Part shown: positions 27,149 through 36,467 of the stretch, piece by piece
Layout of the letters: each line of letters begins with the position of its first letter
Position numbering within the stretch: the stretch's first letter is position 1
NCBI RefSeq assembly: GCF_001187785.1
Contig: NZ_CP012154.1
Span: forward strand, 242,501 to 306,500
DNA: 64,000 nt
Direction: 5' to 3'
Origin: Wenzhouxiangella marina
Lineage (GTDB): Bacteria > Pseudomonadota > Gammaproteobacteria > Xanthomonadales > Wenzhouxiangellaceae
Program-made: the position numbers and the translations under genes
Notes under the pieces: model-generated
Seen by the model: only the letters and a program-made list of their open reading frames with translations
Told to the model about the DNA's origin: nothing
Database searches by the model: none

Positions 27149-29332
27149 TCAGGGTGCAGTCTGTACATCCATCGTGGTCGTGGATTCGGGCGGGGTCAGC
27201 AGGGCCTCGTTCAGCCCGTCGCGCAAGCGATGCATGCGCTCCTCGATGCGGGTACGCAAGGCCTGAAAGCCGGGTTCTTCGCGCAGCGCCGCCAGGTGGG
27301 GGCCATCGAAGGCGTACCACCAGAGGTTCAGCCAATGGAGGTCCAGTCGGGCTTCGAGCAGTGCAATGGCCTCGGCGTGCTCGCCGAGCATGGCCAGGGC
27401 TTCCACCTCGGCGATATCGAAGTCCTCGAAGCCGGCCAGACGCATCTGGGCAATCCGGTCCAATGCGGCCTCGAGCAGATCAGCGCGACGGTCCTGCTCG
27501 TCCACGGCCTGCAACACGACGGCCAGCGCGGGCGCCAGATAGTAATCGTGGTCGCTGACGACGGGAGGCTCGGCGAAGAAGTCCGGAACGGCTTCGACGA
27601 ACAGCTGCCGCGCCGTGTCCGCCTGCCCCGTGGCCAGCAACAGGTCGCGTCGCGCCACCAGGGTCAGCCAGGCCGCGCCGAGGTTGGCACCGTAGCCATC
27701 CAGGGCGGTGGACAGGGCGTCGGCATCTCCGCTGGCCAGAGCGACCAGGATGGCCGCGCGCGACGGCCACCAGTGGTCGGCGGCGTGGTCCGTGGCCCGT
27801 TCCGCCCAGCGGGCGGCCGCCTCCCGGGCGTCCAGCTCGAGCAGGGCCTCGGCGAGCTGGGCGGGGTACTCGCTGTGGCCGGGGTCGCGCGTGTAGGCCT
27901 GGTACAGGAGGCGAACCGCCTCGTCGGGCCGTCCATAGCCGAAGCGCTGCAGTTGGGCCAGATGGGCGTAGGTGGCGACGAAGTCCGGGTCGATCTCCAG
28001 GCTGCGCTCGTACTGGGCCGCGGCGGCTTCGGTTTGCCCCAGGGTCAGCAGGCATTGCGCCAGCACATTGCTGACCGTCACCGAGAGCGGGTCCAGGGTC
28101 TGCGCGCGCTGGTACCAGGCCAGGGCCTCCGGAGCGCGTCCCTGGTTGTAGAGCAGGTTGCCGAACCAGTGGCTGGAGAGGGAATCGTTGGGATTGAGTT
28201 CGACGGCGCGAAGAAAGGACTCCTCCGCACCCTGCAGGTCATCGGTCGAGCGTCTGAGCTCCCCGAGGATGCCGTGCGCCCTGGCCAGCTGGGGCGCCAG
28301 TTCCAGGGCGCGCTGGACCGCCCGCATGGCGCTCGTCTGCATGGTGTCCCGATCCAGTCCGGCGTAGTCGTGCTGGAGAATGATCACCTCGGCCAGGCCG
28401 GCCCAGGCGTCGGCAAAGGCCGGATCGTGGCCGATGGCCCGGCGGAAGAACGCCTCGGCGTCGGTAAGGGACTCGCTGGTGCGTCGGGCCATGCGCTGGC
28501 GGCCGAGGAGGAAGTCCGCATAGGCCTCCGAGTTGTCGGTCGGCTGGCGCTGCAGCTGTTCCTCGTCTTCGCCGGTCAGGGCCAGGCTGAGCTGCTGAGC
28601 GATGGCCCGCGCGATCTCGCGCTGGATCGAGAAGATCGCGCGCGCATCGAAGGAGCGTTCGAAGATCTCGGCCCAGAGGTGCTCGTCGGAGCTTGCGTCG
28701 ATCAGCTGGACGTTGACTCGGATGCGGTCGCCACTGCGCTGCACGCTGCCCTCGAGAATGCTGCCGGCCCCCAGCTGGCGGCCGATTTCGGGAATCGATT
28801 GCTGGCCATCGGCAAAGCGCATGACCGAGGTGCGTGAGATCACCCGCAGCGAGGAGATCCTTGACAGCATGGTCAGCAGATCGTCGTGCAGTCCGTCGAC
28901 GAAGCCGGCCTGGCCGGCTTCCTCACCCATCGCCTGCAGGGGGAGTACGGCCAGGGTCATGGGGACGGTCTCGATATCTTCGCTCGGCTCCGGTCCCGTC
29001 GTCCGGAACAGCAGGGACACGCCCAGAGCGGCGACCAGCATGGCGATGATCACGTAGTTGAAGACCGGGTTGGCCGTGGGCGCCTCGGCCGCTGCGTCTT
29101 CGCGTTCCCGTCGCACGCCCTCGGCGGAGATTTCGAAGAACCAGGAAATCAGCGCTACGATCGGAAAGCCGATGGCCAGGATCATCACGGCCAGGCTCAT
29201 GGCTCCATCGCCCAGGCCGACGGCCGGGCCGACCACGTCGAGCACCTGGACGATGAGCCAGGCCGCCACCAGATAGGCGGCGAGACTCTGTAGCACCTTC
29301 CGCCGGCGCAGTTGCTGGAGAAACCCTCGCAT
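27149..29332 (-). CDS. Membrane TolB/FlgO-like TPR protein
   Basis: A 727-residue protein starting RRRKVLQSLAAYLVAAWLIVQ, a header typical of a family with two or three N-terminal helices (about 12-30, 43-65, 93-112). Next is a periplasmic-facing TolB/FlgO-like nucleoside-fold domain (about 125-245; ILEGSVQRSGDRIRVNVQLID) and about ten TPR motifs (280-640; NPNDSLSSHWFGNLLYNQGR is one). Relatives are fused to adenylate cyclase or winged-helix domains, but neither is present here, so it is a stand-alone scaffold. The ligand and partner are unknown. Confidence 0.82.
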   Translation of the reverse strand: MRGFLQQLRRRKVLQSLAAYLVAAWLIVQVLDVVGPAVGLGDGAMSLAVMILAIGFPIVALISWFFEISAEGVRREREDAAAEAPTANPVFNYVIIAMLVAALGVSLLFRTTGPEPSEDIETVPMTLAVLPLQAMGEEAGQAGFVDGLHDDLLTMLSRISSLRVISRTSVMRFADGQQSIPEIGRQLGAGSILEGSVQRSGDRIRVNVQLIDASSDEHLWAEIFERSFDARAIFSIQREIARAIAQQLSLALTGEDEEQLQRQPTDNSEAYADFLLGRQRMARRTSESLTDAEAFFRRAIGHDPAFADAWAGLAEVIILQHDYAGLDRDTMQTSAMRAVQRALELAPQLARAHGILGELRRSTDDLQGAEESFLRAVELNPNDSLSSHWFGNLLYNQGRAPEALAWYQRAQTLDPLSVTVSNVLAQCLLTLGQTEAAAAQYERSLEIDPDFVATYAHLAQLQRFGYGRPDEAVRLLYQAYTRDPGHSEYPAQLAEALLELDAREAAARWAERATDHAADHWWPSRAAILVALASGDADALSTALDGYGANLGAAWLTLVARRDLLLATGQADTARQLFVEAVPDFFAEPPVVSDHDYYLAPALAVVLQAVDEQDRRADLLEAALDRIAQMRLAGFEDFDIAEVEALAMLGEHAEAIALLEARLDLHWLNLWWYAFDGPHLAALREEPGFQALRTRIEERMHRLRDGLNEALLTPPESTTTMDVQTAP

Positions 29333-29428
29333 GCCCGCTGTCGTCCTCGAATCCGCCTTGTCCGGATTCTACCGCGCGGTCGCCCGCTTTGCCCCCGCGG
29401 CGGAAGCCCGCCCGGGAGCGGCGTCGAA

Positions 29429-30046
29429 TCAGCCTTCGGCGTCGGCCATCAGCTGATCGTCAAGGGCATTGGCGCGCTGATAGGCCTGGCGAGCGGTCAG
29501 TCGGGCCCAGTAGTCCGTGAACGCGGGTCGCGCCTCGATCGTATTGAACTGCAGGCCGAAACCGATCTGCGCGCCGACGTAGAGATCGGCGGCCGAAAAG
29601 TCGTCGCCGGCCAGCCATGGACTCGTCTGGAGTCGGGTGTCCAGGGTGTCGAGCACGCGTGACAGTTCGCCATAGCCGACGAAGCCCTGCTGCTCGACCG
29701 ACAGCTTGACGCCCAGGGCCTGGTTGACGATCGCCGCCTCAAGGGGGCCGGCGGCGAAGAACAGCCAGCGGTAGTAGGCGCCGCGCTGGCTCGTTGCCGG
29801 GGCCAGGTCCGCCTCGGGAAAGGCATCGGCCAGGTAGGCGCAGATGGCCGCCGTCTCGGTGACGACCTGCTCATCGTGCACCAGCGCCGGGACCTTGCGC
29901 ATGGGGTTGATCCGGCGGTACTCCTCGGCCTGCATCGAGGTGCCGTACTCCAGCACGCGGACCTCGTAGTCGGCGCCGCATTCTTCAAGCATCCAGCGGG
30001 CGATGCGGCCGCGTGAGCGCGGGTGGGTATAGAGGATCAGTGACAT
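29429..30046 (-). CDS. Glutathione S-transferase family protein
   Basis: A 205-residue cytosolic enzyme with an N-terminal thioredoxin-fold domain (MSLILYTHPRSRGRIARWML, with the catalytic Ser or Cys position near HPRSR and the PAL/TE glutathione-binding pieces KVPALVHDEQVVTETAAI) and a C-terminal helical domain. An AAGGAG ribosome site supports the start; the longer reading frame upstream is not translated. It shares a divergent region with the HxlR regulator and the 32-residue membrane protein, so it may be a target of HxlR. Confidence 0.9.
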   Translation of the reverse strand: MSLILYTHPRSRGRIARWMLEECGADYEVRVLEYGTSMQAEEYRRINPMRKVPALVHDEQVVTETAAICAYLADAFPEADLAPATSQRGAYYRWLFFAAGPLEAAIVNQALGVKLSVEQQGFVGYGELSRVLDTLDTRLQTSPWLAGDDFSAADLYVGAQIGFGLQFNTIEARPAFTDYWARLTARQAYQRANALDDQLMADAEG

Positions 30047-30096
30047 GTCAGGCTCCTTGATCATGCAGAGGGTTAGCCAATTTACCGCGTGGCCTA

Positions 30097-30195
30097 CTAG
30101 GCCATCCAGCCCAGGCCCGCCAGCAGTCCGAAGACTACCAGCAGGGCAAGGAAGCGGCGCGTCGTGTGGCGAGAACCCTGGTCCGAGTACAACAT
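30097..30195 (-). CDS. Small single-pass membrane protein (32 residues)
   Basis: Reading the minus strand gives a 32-residue protein: a basic head (MLYSDQGSRHTTRRF) and a hydrophobic tail LALLVVFGLLAGLGWMA followed by TAG. An AGGAG ribosome site lies 6 nt before its ATG, better than that of many neighbouring genes. It starts 18 nt downstream of the nearer HxlR-type palindrome and lies 50 nt upstream of the GST gene in the same direction. Being a single short frame without a relative I can name, its function is unknown; the membrane helix and the operator context are the reasons to believe it. Confidence 0.6.
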   Translation of the reverse strand: MLYSDQGSRHTTRRFLALLVVFGLLAGLGWMA

Positions 30196-30213
30196 GGGAT
30201 GCTCCTGTTTTCG

Positions 30214-30228
30214 GTTGCAAAATGAAAC
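30214..30228. promoter_or_regulatory. Palindromic operator O1 (HxlR-type)
   Basis: GTTGCA-AAA-TGAAAC, a 15-nt dyad (one mismatch) in the divergent region between the 32-residue gene and the hxlR-family gene. It shares the core of O2. Confidence 0.6.
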
Positions 30229-30252
30229 TGGAAATTCAGCTTACGCGATCCA

Positions 30253-30267
30253 GTTGCAAAATGCAAC
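30253..30267. promoter_or_regulatory. Palindromic operator O2 (HxlR-type)
   Basis: GTTGCA-AAA-TGCAAC, a perfect 15-nt dyad, 39 bp from O1 and 21 nt upstream of the hxlR-family ATG. Twin sites suggest cooperative binding and autoregulation. Confidence 0.65.
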
Positions 30268-30288
30268 TCAATTTGCCAGACTGTCCCC

Positions 30289-30795
30289 ATGTCAAGATCC
30301 GATCCTCTCGATAGCAACTGTCCGATCGCCCGAGTCACGGCCCTGATCGGTGAACCCTGGACCCTGCTGGTGCTGCGTGAAGCCTTCTGGGGCTGTCAGC
30401 AGTTCAAGGACTTCGAGGCCAGCCTGGGCATCGCCCGCAATATCCTTGCCGACCGCTTGCGCAAGCTGGTCGAAGCGGGTTTGCTCAGCCGCGAGCCCAA
30501 CCCCGAGGATCGACGCCGGGTCGACTACCGACTGACCGAGCGAGGTCGGGCGCTGATGCCGGCCTTGATCGCTCTGGCCCAGTGGTCGGGCGAGCACCTC
30601 TGCGACGCCGACTGTGCGGTTCGCTTCGTCGAGCGCAGGACCGGCAAGGACGTGGCCCCGGTCAGCGTCCGGGCCCAGGACGGTCGAGTCCTGGGCATCG
30701 AGGACCTGAGCATGGTGCCCGGCGAGGATGCCGATCCCGAACTGCTCGCTCGCCTGAGCCGCGCGGGCCTTATTGCAACTCGAAACGATCACTGA
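30289..30795 (+). CDS. HxlR family transcriptional regulator
   Basis: A 168-residue cytosolic regulator. The HxlR winged-helix core (about 8-100) shows the N-terminal cysteine in NCPIARVTALIGEPWTLLVLRE, QFKDFEASLGIARNILADRLRKL as recognition helix region, and EDRRRVDYRLTERG as the wing. An extended C-terminus (about 105-168) has extra cysteines (HLCDADC). HxlR proteins sense aldehydes, disulfide stress or quinones, often through that cysteine. Two palindromes lie just upstream of its ATG. No ribosome site is evident. Its last 26 nt overlap the convergent CSLREA gene. Confidence 0.92.
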   Translation: MSRSDPLDSNCPIARVTALIGEPWTLLVLREAFWGCQQFKDFEASLGIARNILADRLRKLVEAGLLSREPNPEDRRRVDYRLTERGRALMPALIALAQWSGEHLCDADCAVRFVERRTGKDVAPVSVRAQDGRVLGIEDLSMVPGEDADPELLARLSRAGLIATRNDH

Positions 30796-33319
30796 ACATG
30801 GCGTCTCCGATCACCTCGATGGCGCCGAGATCGCAGGGCCCCTCGATGTCGGCCTGCTCCGGCAGATCCCGGGGACGGAGGCGACCGTACTGATCCGTCC
30901 AGCCGCTGCAGCTTTCGATCGCCGCTCGGTCGATGGCCGGCGACACGGCTCCGGCTGTCAGGCTGGGCGCCCGTTGCAAGCTGATTCGACCCGCCGGCCG
31001 GTCCAGCGGCAGTAGCCGTGGGTCGGCCGTCAGGCCCTGATCGGCCAGCGTGACGCAGCTGCCATCGCTGTCGAGCAGCTGGCCGATCCGGGTGTCGGCG
31101 AGCGCGACCCCGCTGATCAGGCAATCGGCCACTTCCGAGTCGGGGCTGGCGATGATGCTATTGCTCAGGATCAGTTCATTGCCCAGTAGCAGATCGATCA
31201 CCAGCCCCCCCGAGAGCTGATCGGCCAGCGTGAGTTGATGAAGGAAGAGCAGATCCGGCTGGTCTGCCTCGATCGCCAGCTGGTTTCCGCTGAAGGTGGC
31301 GTTGCTGATGAAGGCGCGAACATCGGGCAGGAGCTGGATCACCGGGATGGCCGAACCGTCGACCCGCAGACCCAGATGGTTCCTGAAGCTCGACTGATGG
31401 ATGCTCAGCAATCCCGCGTTGCTGAACGCGGCGGCACCCGCATTGTCGGTCTGATTGCCGTCGAAGTCGCATTCGCTGACGTTCAGCGAGCCGCCGATCA
31501 CCGCCAGCGCTCCCCCGCCGGAGCCGGCGTAGTTGCCCACCAGTTCACAGCGCCGCAGGTTCACCTCGCCATTGGCCACGACGATGGCACCACCCACCTG
31601 CCCGCTGGCGTCACCCCCGCTCATCCCGAGATTTCGAAGGTGGATCGCGTGCCCGCCAGCCTGGATCACGAACAGGCGCTCGCCGGTCATCTGCCCTTCG
31701 ATCCACGTGGCCGGCCGTCCGTCCGACAGGCGACCTTCGATGGCCAGGGCATCGGTGATCGACAGGGGGCCGCCGATCGGCCCGACCACGGGCAAGCTCA
31801 GCACGACGGGCGTTTCCGAAGGCTCGAAGGTAACGAATTGCAGACCGGGTAGGGCATTGGCTTCCATCACGGCGGCGCGCAGGGTGCAGACCGGACCGAG
31901 GCCGGGTTGATCGACCGTTGCGCAGACCCCGTCCCCGGGCAGGTCGTCGGTCAGGTCGTCGACGAAGTGGTTGACTACGAAGGCTTCGGGCGGCGCTTCC
32001 TCCACGGCGCCCAGATCGCAGCGAGCCTCGCCGTCGAGGTTGCCGTCGAGAGGTCGCGGGTTCTGACGCTGGTCGCTCGACGTGCAGCGCAGATCGGCTT
32101 CGATCGATGTTTCATCGACGGACCAGCCACGGTCGACGACATTGGAAAGGGGGCCGGCCGGGGGGCGCGAAAAGGTCAGCCGCGGCGGTGGGTCGTCGGT
32201 CAGAAGCGCAAGTTCCGCCACCCCGGAGCGCACGCTCTCGAGGTAGTAGGGCTGGCAGCCATCCTGGTGTTCGATCAGGCTGAAGGCGATCGACACGTCC
32301 ACGGCGCCTGGATCGGCGCCCGAGACCCGACAGGCGGAAACTCCGGACTGCAACACGCTGTTGCCGATGCGGACCCGGGTCTGGCCTTCCAGATTGTGAA
32401 GAACGATGGCGCTCTCGGCGAAATTGCTGATGGTGGCATTGCGAACGGTCAGTGAGGCCTCACTGAAGACCACGATGCCGCTATTGGCGGCCAGATCGGG
32501 GATCGGAGGACGGAGCAGCGTCCCGTCCAGGGTGGAATCGAGGAGGCTGAGCTGCGCCTGGCCGAGCACGCTGATGGTCGAGGCCAGCTGGGGGAACAGG
32601 CCGATATCGCCGCGGTGATCGAGGAAGCTGCTGCGCTCGATCCGAACCTGGCTGCTGCTCTGGGCGCTGATGGCACCGGCGCCCGCGCCGCCGCCGTCAT
32701 TGCGAAAGAACTGACTGTCGACGATGGTGACCGTTGCCAGGCCGCCGATGTGAATCGCGCCGCCCCGCGAGCCCGCGCTATTGAACTGGAAGACGCTGTG
32801 CTCGATCGATAGGCGGCTGTTGTCGTTGCCGGCGATGAAGATCGAGCCGCCTTCGGTACCGGTCGAGCCTCCCTGCAGGCGCAAGCCGCGCAGGCTCAGC
32901 TGGCCGTTGAGTATCGCGAAATGTCGGTCGCCCAGGCCCGTGGCGTCGATCAGCGGAAGCAGGGCCGGGTTGCCCGGCGGCTCGCCTAGGTAGCCGGCGA
33001 TCTCGATCTCGGTGCCGATGTTCAGGTCCCCGAGCTCGGCGCCACCGGCCCCGGCGAGGCCGAGCTGGATGCTGAGGCCTTCGCTGATCAGGATGCGGTC
33101 CGCTTCGCCGTTGGCCTCGGCCTCCATGATGGCCGCGCGCAGGGTGCAGGGCTGGCCCGGCACGGCCGGGCCGGCGTCACAGAGTCCGTCACCCGGCGCG
33201 ACGTCGACCAGGTCCAGCGGGTTGTCGACGACGAAATCGGCGGCCTGAAGCGAGGGCCCGAGCAGGCCGAGCAGCAGGGACAGAACGACGGGAAAGGGTT
33301 TCGAATTCGGCTTGTCCAT
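30770..33319 (-). CDS. Secreted CSLREA-domain beta-helix protein
   Basis: An 849-residue exported protein: signal peptide (about 1-26), two CSLREA-like units (CTLRAAIMEA near residue 58 and a second CTLRAAVMEANA near 485), each followed by right-handed beta-helix repeats of Leu/Val/Asn-rich rungs, and RxDLGAIE/CDLGAIE loops near the ends of both halves. The C-terminus is GDAMFSDRFELQ, a short tail resembling sorting signals in this lineage. It is probably a surface or matrix protein; substrates unknown. The longer TTG start at 33382 is rejected because the signal peptide begins at MDKPNSK. No RBS was seen. Confidence 0.8.
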   Translation of the reverse strand: MDKPNSKPFPVVLSLLLGLLGPSLQAADFVVDNPLDLVDVAPGDGLCDAGPAVPGQPCTLRAAIMEAEANGEADRILISEGLSIQLGLAGAGGAELGDLNIGTEIEIAGYLGEPPGNPALLPLIDATGLGDRHFAILNGQLSLRGLRLQGGSTGTEGGSIFIAGNDNSRLSIEHSVFQFNSAGSRGGAIHIGGLATVTIVDSQFFRNDGGGAGAGAISAQSSSQVRIERSSFLDHRGDIGLFPQLASTISVLGQAQLSLLDSTLDGTLLRPPIPDLAANSGIVVFSEASLTVRNATISNFAESAIVLHNLEGQTRVRIGNSVLQSGVSACRVSGADPGAVDVSIAFSLIEHQDGCQPYYLESVRSGVAELALLTDDPPPRLTFSRPPAGPLSNVVDRGWSVDETSIEADLRCTSSDQRQNPRPLDGNLDGEARCDLGAVEEAPPEAFVVNHFVDDLTDDLPGDGVCATVDQPGLGPVCTLRAAVMEANALPGLQFVTFEPSETPVVLSLPVVGPIGGPLSITDALAIEGRLSDGRPATWIEGQMTGERLFVIQAGGHAIHLRNLGMSGGDASGQVGGAIVVANGEVNLRRCELVGNYAGSGGGALAVIGGSLNVSECDFDGNQTDNAGAAAFSNAGLLSIHQSSFRNHLGLRVDGSAIPVIQLLPDVRAFISNATFSGNQLAIEADQPDLLFLHQLTLADQLSGGLVIDLLLGNELILSNSIIASPDSEVADCLISGVALADTRIGQLLDSDGSCVTLADQGLTADPRLLPLDRPAGRISLQRAPSLTAGAVSPAIDRAAIESCSGWTDQYGRLRPRDLPEQADIEGPCDLGAIEVIGDAMFSDRFELQ

Positions 33320-33436
33320 GCGGCGCACCAGAGGGGGACTCAGCAGGGAAATACGCAGGCGCCTTCGCGGGCCGCCAGGCAATGATGGATTCGATGCCCC
33401 GGGCGGCGGCCGCCCACGGCCAGGCGGAACCGGGTC

Positions 33437-35896
33437 TCAGTCCGTTTCGCAGAAGGCCATCGTTCGCGCCGGACCCTGGCAAAGGCCATCGATCGCGTGC
33501 GACAGACGCCAAGCGTCCAGGCCCTGTGGCGCGGCCGAGGCCATCGTCGGCATCGGGCAGTCGCCGCCGCTCATGCGCAGGATCCGGCAGGCATTCGCCC
33601 GCCAGGCCATGGCCCCGACCGAGTCTTCGGGCAGGCCGTTGCGCAGGCCCAGCGCGTGTTCCGCGCTGGCTTGCGCCCGGTCCGGCCGGTCTGTGGCCAG
33701 ATGCACCAGGCTCAGACCCAGCAGCGGCTCGGCCAGGCGCGGGTGTTCTCCCGAAGAGCGCATCCGCTCCAGTCGCCGAGCGGCCGCTTCGAAGCCTTCC
33801 CGGGCTGCAGACAGACGACCCTGGGCCAGCGCCGCCCAGGCCCGGTCCGAGCGCGCGAAGGCCAGTAGATGACTGTCCTCGCCGAAATAGCGTTGGTAGT
33901 CGGCCACGGCGAGATCGAGCAGCTCGGCCGCCCGATCACTATCCCCGTTCGCCAGCGCCCATACGCCCTCCCAGTGTCGGCTCCAGAGCAGGCCGTCCCA
34001 TTGGGCGCCGAGAAAGCTCCGACGCAGGCGGCTGGACTCGTTGAGAAATTGCTCGGCCTCGGCCAGTTGCCCCTGGTGCATCCGCAGCATGGCCAGGTGG
34101 TCGGTCAGCTCGGCCCGGGTGGCCCGTCGAGGCCTTGGTCGGCTCTGTTCCAGGGTATAGGCGGCGAGCAGTGCCTCCTCGGCCTCGGCGAATCGGCCCT
34201 GGTCGCGCAGGATCATGCCGATGACGCGGTCCGACCAGACGGGCCGCTGACGGCTTGTGGCGGCCTCTCTCGCTAGGGCCAGCGCGCTCGGGTAGTCGCC
34301 GCGGCTATGGAGCAGGTCGGCCAGCCTGAGCTGCGCACCGGCCAGATTGTTCGCGACCGTGTCTCCTCGGGAACGGCGGACGACCAGCTCGCGGAGCAGG
34401 CGCTCGGTTTCCGCGTAGTCACCGGTCCAGATGCCGATCGAGGCGAGTCCGTCCAGGCTGCGCTCCTCGATGTCCTCGAGCTCGTGATGGTGCGCAAGGG
34501 ACAGGGCATCGTTGTAGCGCTGTCTGGCCAACAGCAGTTCGTGCCGGGCCAGGTGGATCTTGCCGAGGGTGTTGAGCATGCGTGCCTGCGCTTCCGGCTG
34601 CCCGCCCAGGCGCTCGTCGAGCTGGGCCGAGGCCTGCTCCAGGAACGCACCCGAGACCAGCGGAGTGCCGTCGCTCCGGTGAGGATTGCTCTGTTCGAGC
34701 AAGTCCTGCAGATAGCCGAGCATCGCTTCCATGGCCGCATGGCGCTGCTTCAGCTCGCGACTCTGCAGCCACTGCTGCGAGAGCAGGGTCGAGCCGGCAA
34801 GGACCAGGAACACGGCCAGGCCGATCGAAGCCCAGTGCCGGGTCAGGAAACAGCGCGCTCGATACCCGGGCCCGCCGGACATGGCCAGCAGGGGGCGGTG
34901 GGCCAGAAAGGCGTCCACGTCGCCGAGGAACGTCATCGCGCTCAGATAGCGCTGCTCAGGATCCGCCCGAGTGGCGCGTTCGATCATCGCTTCGAGTTCG
35001 CGTCGCCGCCGTTTTCCGTCCGGCTTGCAATCCTCGGCCATGGCCTGCAGCAGGCGTCCCAGTTGAAAGATGTCGCTGGCCGGGCTCGGCGCCTCGCCCC
35101 GATGCTGCTCCGGGCTGGCCCAGCTGGGGCTCATCGCCTTCCAGCCCGGTCCGGCCTGCAGCACGCCCGCATCGGGCTGGAGCATGCGACCGATGCCGAA
35201 GTCGAGCAGCTTGACCTGGCCGGATCGGGTGAGCAGGACGTTGGCGGGCTTGAGGTCGCCGTGCACGATCAGCTTCCGATGCGCCAGGCCGACGGCCTGC
35301 AGGACCTGTCTGAAGTGGCCGAGGCGCGTGCTCAGGTCCAGGCCGAGGCTTCTACAGCGCTCGCTGATCGGCTGTCCATCGACGTATTCCATGGCCAGCC
35401 AGGGTCGACCCTCATCGCTCAGACCGCCGTCGAGCAGGGCGGCGATGCGAGGATCGTCCAGGGCGGCGAGCATGCGTCGCTCCTGTCCGACCAGCTCGGC
35501 GGCCTGCTCGCTGTTCAGGCCGGGCCAGAGCAGCTTGAGGGCGACCTTCCGCTCGAAGGCGCCGTCCGCGCGCTCGGCCAGGTAGACCTCGGCCATGCCG
35601 CCGCTGCCGATGCGGCTCAGTAATCGCCAGGCGCCGATTCGGGTGCCGGACGGTGTCGGGGCCTGTTCGGCCAGATAGCTCAGCGCGTTTCTAAGATGGT
35701 GGTCCAGACGCGCATCCTGGCCTTCCTTGTCAAGCAGCTGGCGGAGCCGTTCGGCGGTGGCGGCATCGCGATCGGCGATGCGCTCGAGCCGACGCGCCTG
35801 CTCGTCGGGTTCGAGTTCGAGCAGTTGATCGAGTTGTTCGTCCAGCTGCTTCCACTGCTCGGCCGTGAGGGCATGGAAGTCATCGGCACGGCTCAT
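33437..35896 (-). CDS. Serine/threonine protein kinase with C-terminal TPR domain
   Basis: An 819-residue kinase: N-terminal helical region, kinase domain (about 88-330) with the glycine loop GSGGMAEV (97-104), VALK with Lys121, alpha-C Glu140, HGDLKPANV (the HRD arginine replaced by Gly; Asp214 catalytic) and DFG (Asp232), then a TM helix (about 356-376) and about ten TPR-like helices outside. It is expected to be an inner-membrane kinase whose periplasmic TPRs sense or bind. It follows the ECF sigma gene after a single base, so the two act together. MSRADDFH start chosen by the sigma stop; no separate RBS visible. Confidence 0.9.
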   Translation of the reverse strand: MSRADDFHALTAEQWKQLDEQLDQLLELEPDEQARRLERIADRDAATAERLRQLLDKEGQDARLDHHLRNALSYLAEQAPTPSGTRIGAWRLLSRIGSGGMAEVYLAERADGAFERKVALKLLWPGLNSEQAAELVGQERRMLAALDDPRIAALLDGGLSDEGRPWLAMEYVDGQPISERCRSLGLDLSTRLGHFRQVLQAVGLAHRKLIVHGDLKPANVLLTRSGQVKLLDFGIGRMLQPDAGVLQAGPGWKAMSPSWASPEQHRGEAPSPASDIFQLGRLLQAMAEDCKPDGKRRRRELEAMIERATRADPEQRYLSAMTFLGDVDAFLAHRPLLAMSGGPGYRARCFLTRHWASIGLAVFLVLAGSTLLSQQWLQSRELKQRHAAMEAMLGYLQDLLEQSNPHRSDGTPLVSGAFLEQASAQLDERLGGQPEAQARMLNTLGKIHLARHELLLARQRYNDALSLAHHHELEDIEERSLDGLASIGIWTGDYAETERLLRELVVRRSRGDTVANNLAGAQLRLADLLHSRGDYPSALALAREAATSRQRPVWSDRVIGMILRDQGRFAEAEEALLAAYTLEQSRPRPRRATRAELTDHLAMLRMHQGQLAEAEQFLNESSRLRRSFLGAQWDGLLWSRHWEGVWALANGDSDRAAELLDLAVADYQRYFGEDSHLLAFARSDRAWAALAQGRLSAAREGFEAAARRLERMRSSGEHPRLAEPLLGLSLVHLATDRPDRAQASAEHALGLRNGLPEDSVGAMAWRANACRILRMSGGDCPMPTMASAAPQGLDAWRLSHAIDGLCQGPARTMAFCETD

Positions 35897-35897
35897 C

Positions 35898-36467
35898 TCA
35901 AGCGCCGTCTGCGTCGTCCAGGCCGGCGGCGACCCAGGAGCGTGCCCGCGCGGCAAGGCGCTGAACGCTGCGCACCGACAGGTCCATGCGCTCGCTGATC
36001 TCCGCATCGCTCAGGCCGGCGAAATAGCGCATCTCGAACACTTCCAGCAGCCGCGGATCGCGCCGGGCGAGCAGGTCCAGGGCGCGGCCCAGCTCGGTCA
36101 GGGCGTTGTCCATGTCGGGATTGACACGGCGCGTTTCGTGTTCCGCCAGGCGGGCCGGGTCGACGGAACGCTTGTCCGCGCTGCGACGACGATAGTGGTC
36201 GATGATGATCTGGCGCATCGCGCAGGCGCACAGGGCGTAGAAACCGGAGCGTTCGCTGACCGGCAGCTTGCCCTGCGCTGCCAGCTTTTCGAAGGCTTCG
36301 TGCACCAGCACCGTGGTGCCCAGGGTCTGGCCCGGCGCGATCCGGGCCATCTGCCCGTGCGCGATGCGCTTGAGGTCGTCGTAGACCAGGGCCATGAGCT
36401 CTTCCCAGGCCGAAGGGTCGGTCTGTCCCAGGCGTTCGAGAAGTCGATCGAAATCGTTTGGAGTCAT
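35898..36467 (-). CDS. ECF-type RNA polymerase sigma factor (TIGR02999-like)
   Basis: A 189-residue sigma factor: sigma-2 (MTPNDFDRLLERL...WEELMALVYDDLKRIAHGQM) with the characteristic ATTVLVHEAFEKL-like GTTVLVHEAFEKL and CAMRQIIIDHYRRRSA, and sigma-4 (about 135-185; RYFAGLSDAEISERMDLSVRSVQRLAARARSWV). The family is typically paired with kinases rather than anti-sigma factors. It sits 1 nt upstream of the kinase and 176 nt from the divergent-order beta-helix gene on the same strand, so a small regulon including the secreted beta-helix proteins is plausible. The 176-nt gap after 36467 shows no assigned element. Confidence 0.9.
   Translation of the reverse strand: MTPNDFDRLLERLGQTDPSAWEELMALVYDDLKRIAHGQMARIAPGQTLGTTVLVHEAFEKLAAQGKLPVSERSGFYALCACAMRQIIIDHYRRRSADKRSVDPARLAEHETRRVNPDMDNALTELGRALDLLARRDPRLLEVFEMRYFAGLSDAEISERMDLSVRSVQRLAARARSWVAAGLDDADGA

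Noticed and set aside
26924-28837. 637-codon plus-strand frame opposite the TPR gene
   Set aside because: Antisense artefact; the TPR and TolB-like domains on the minus strand are clear.
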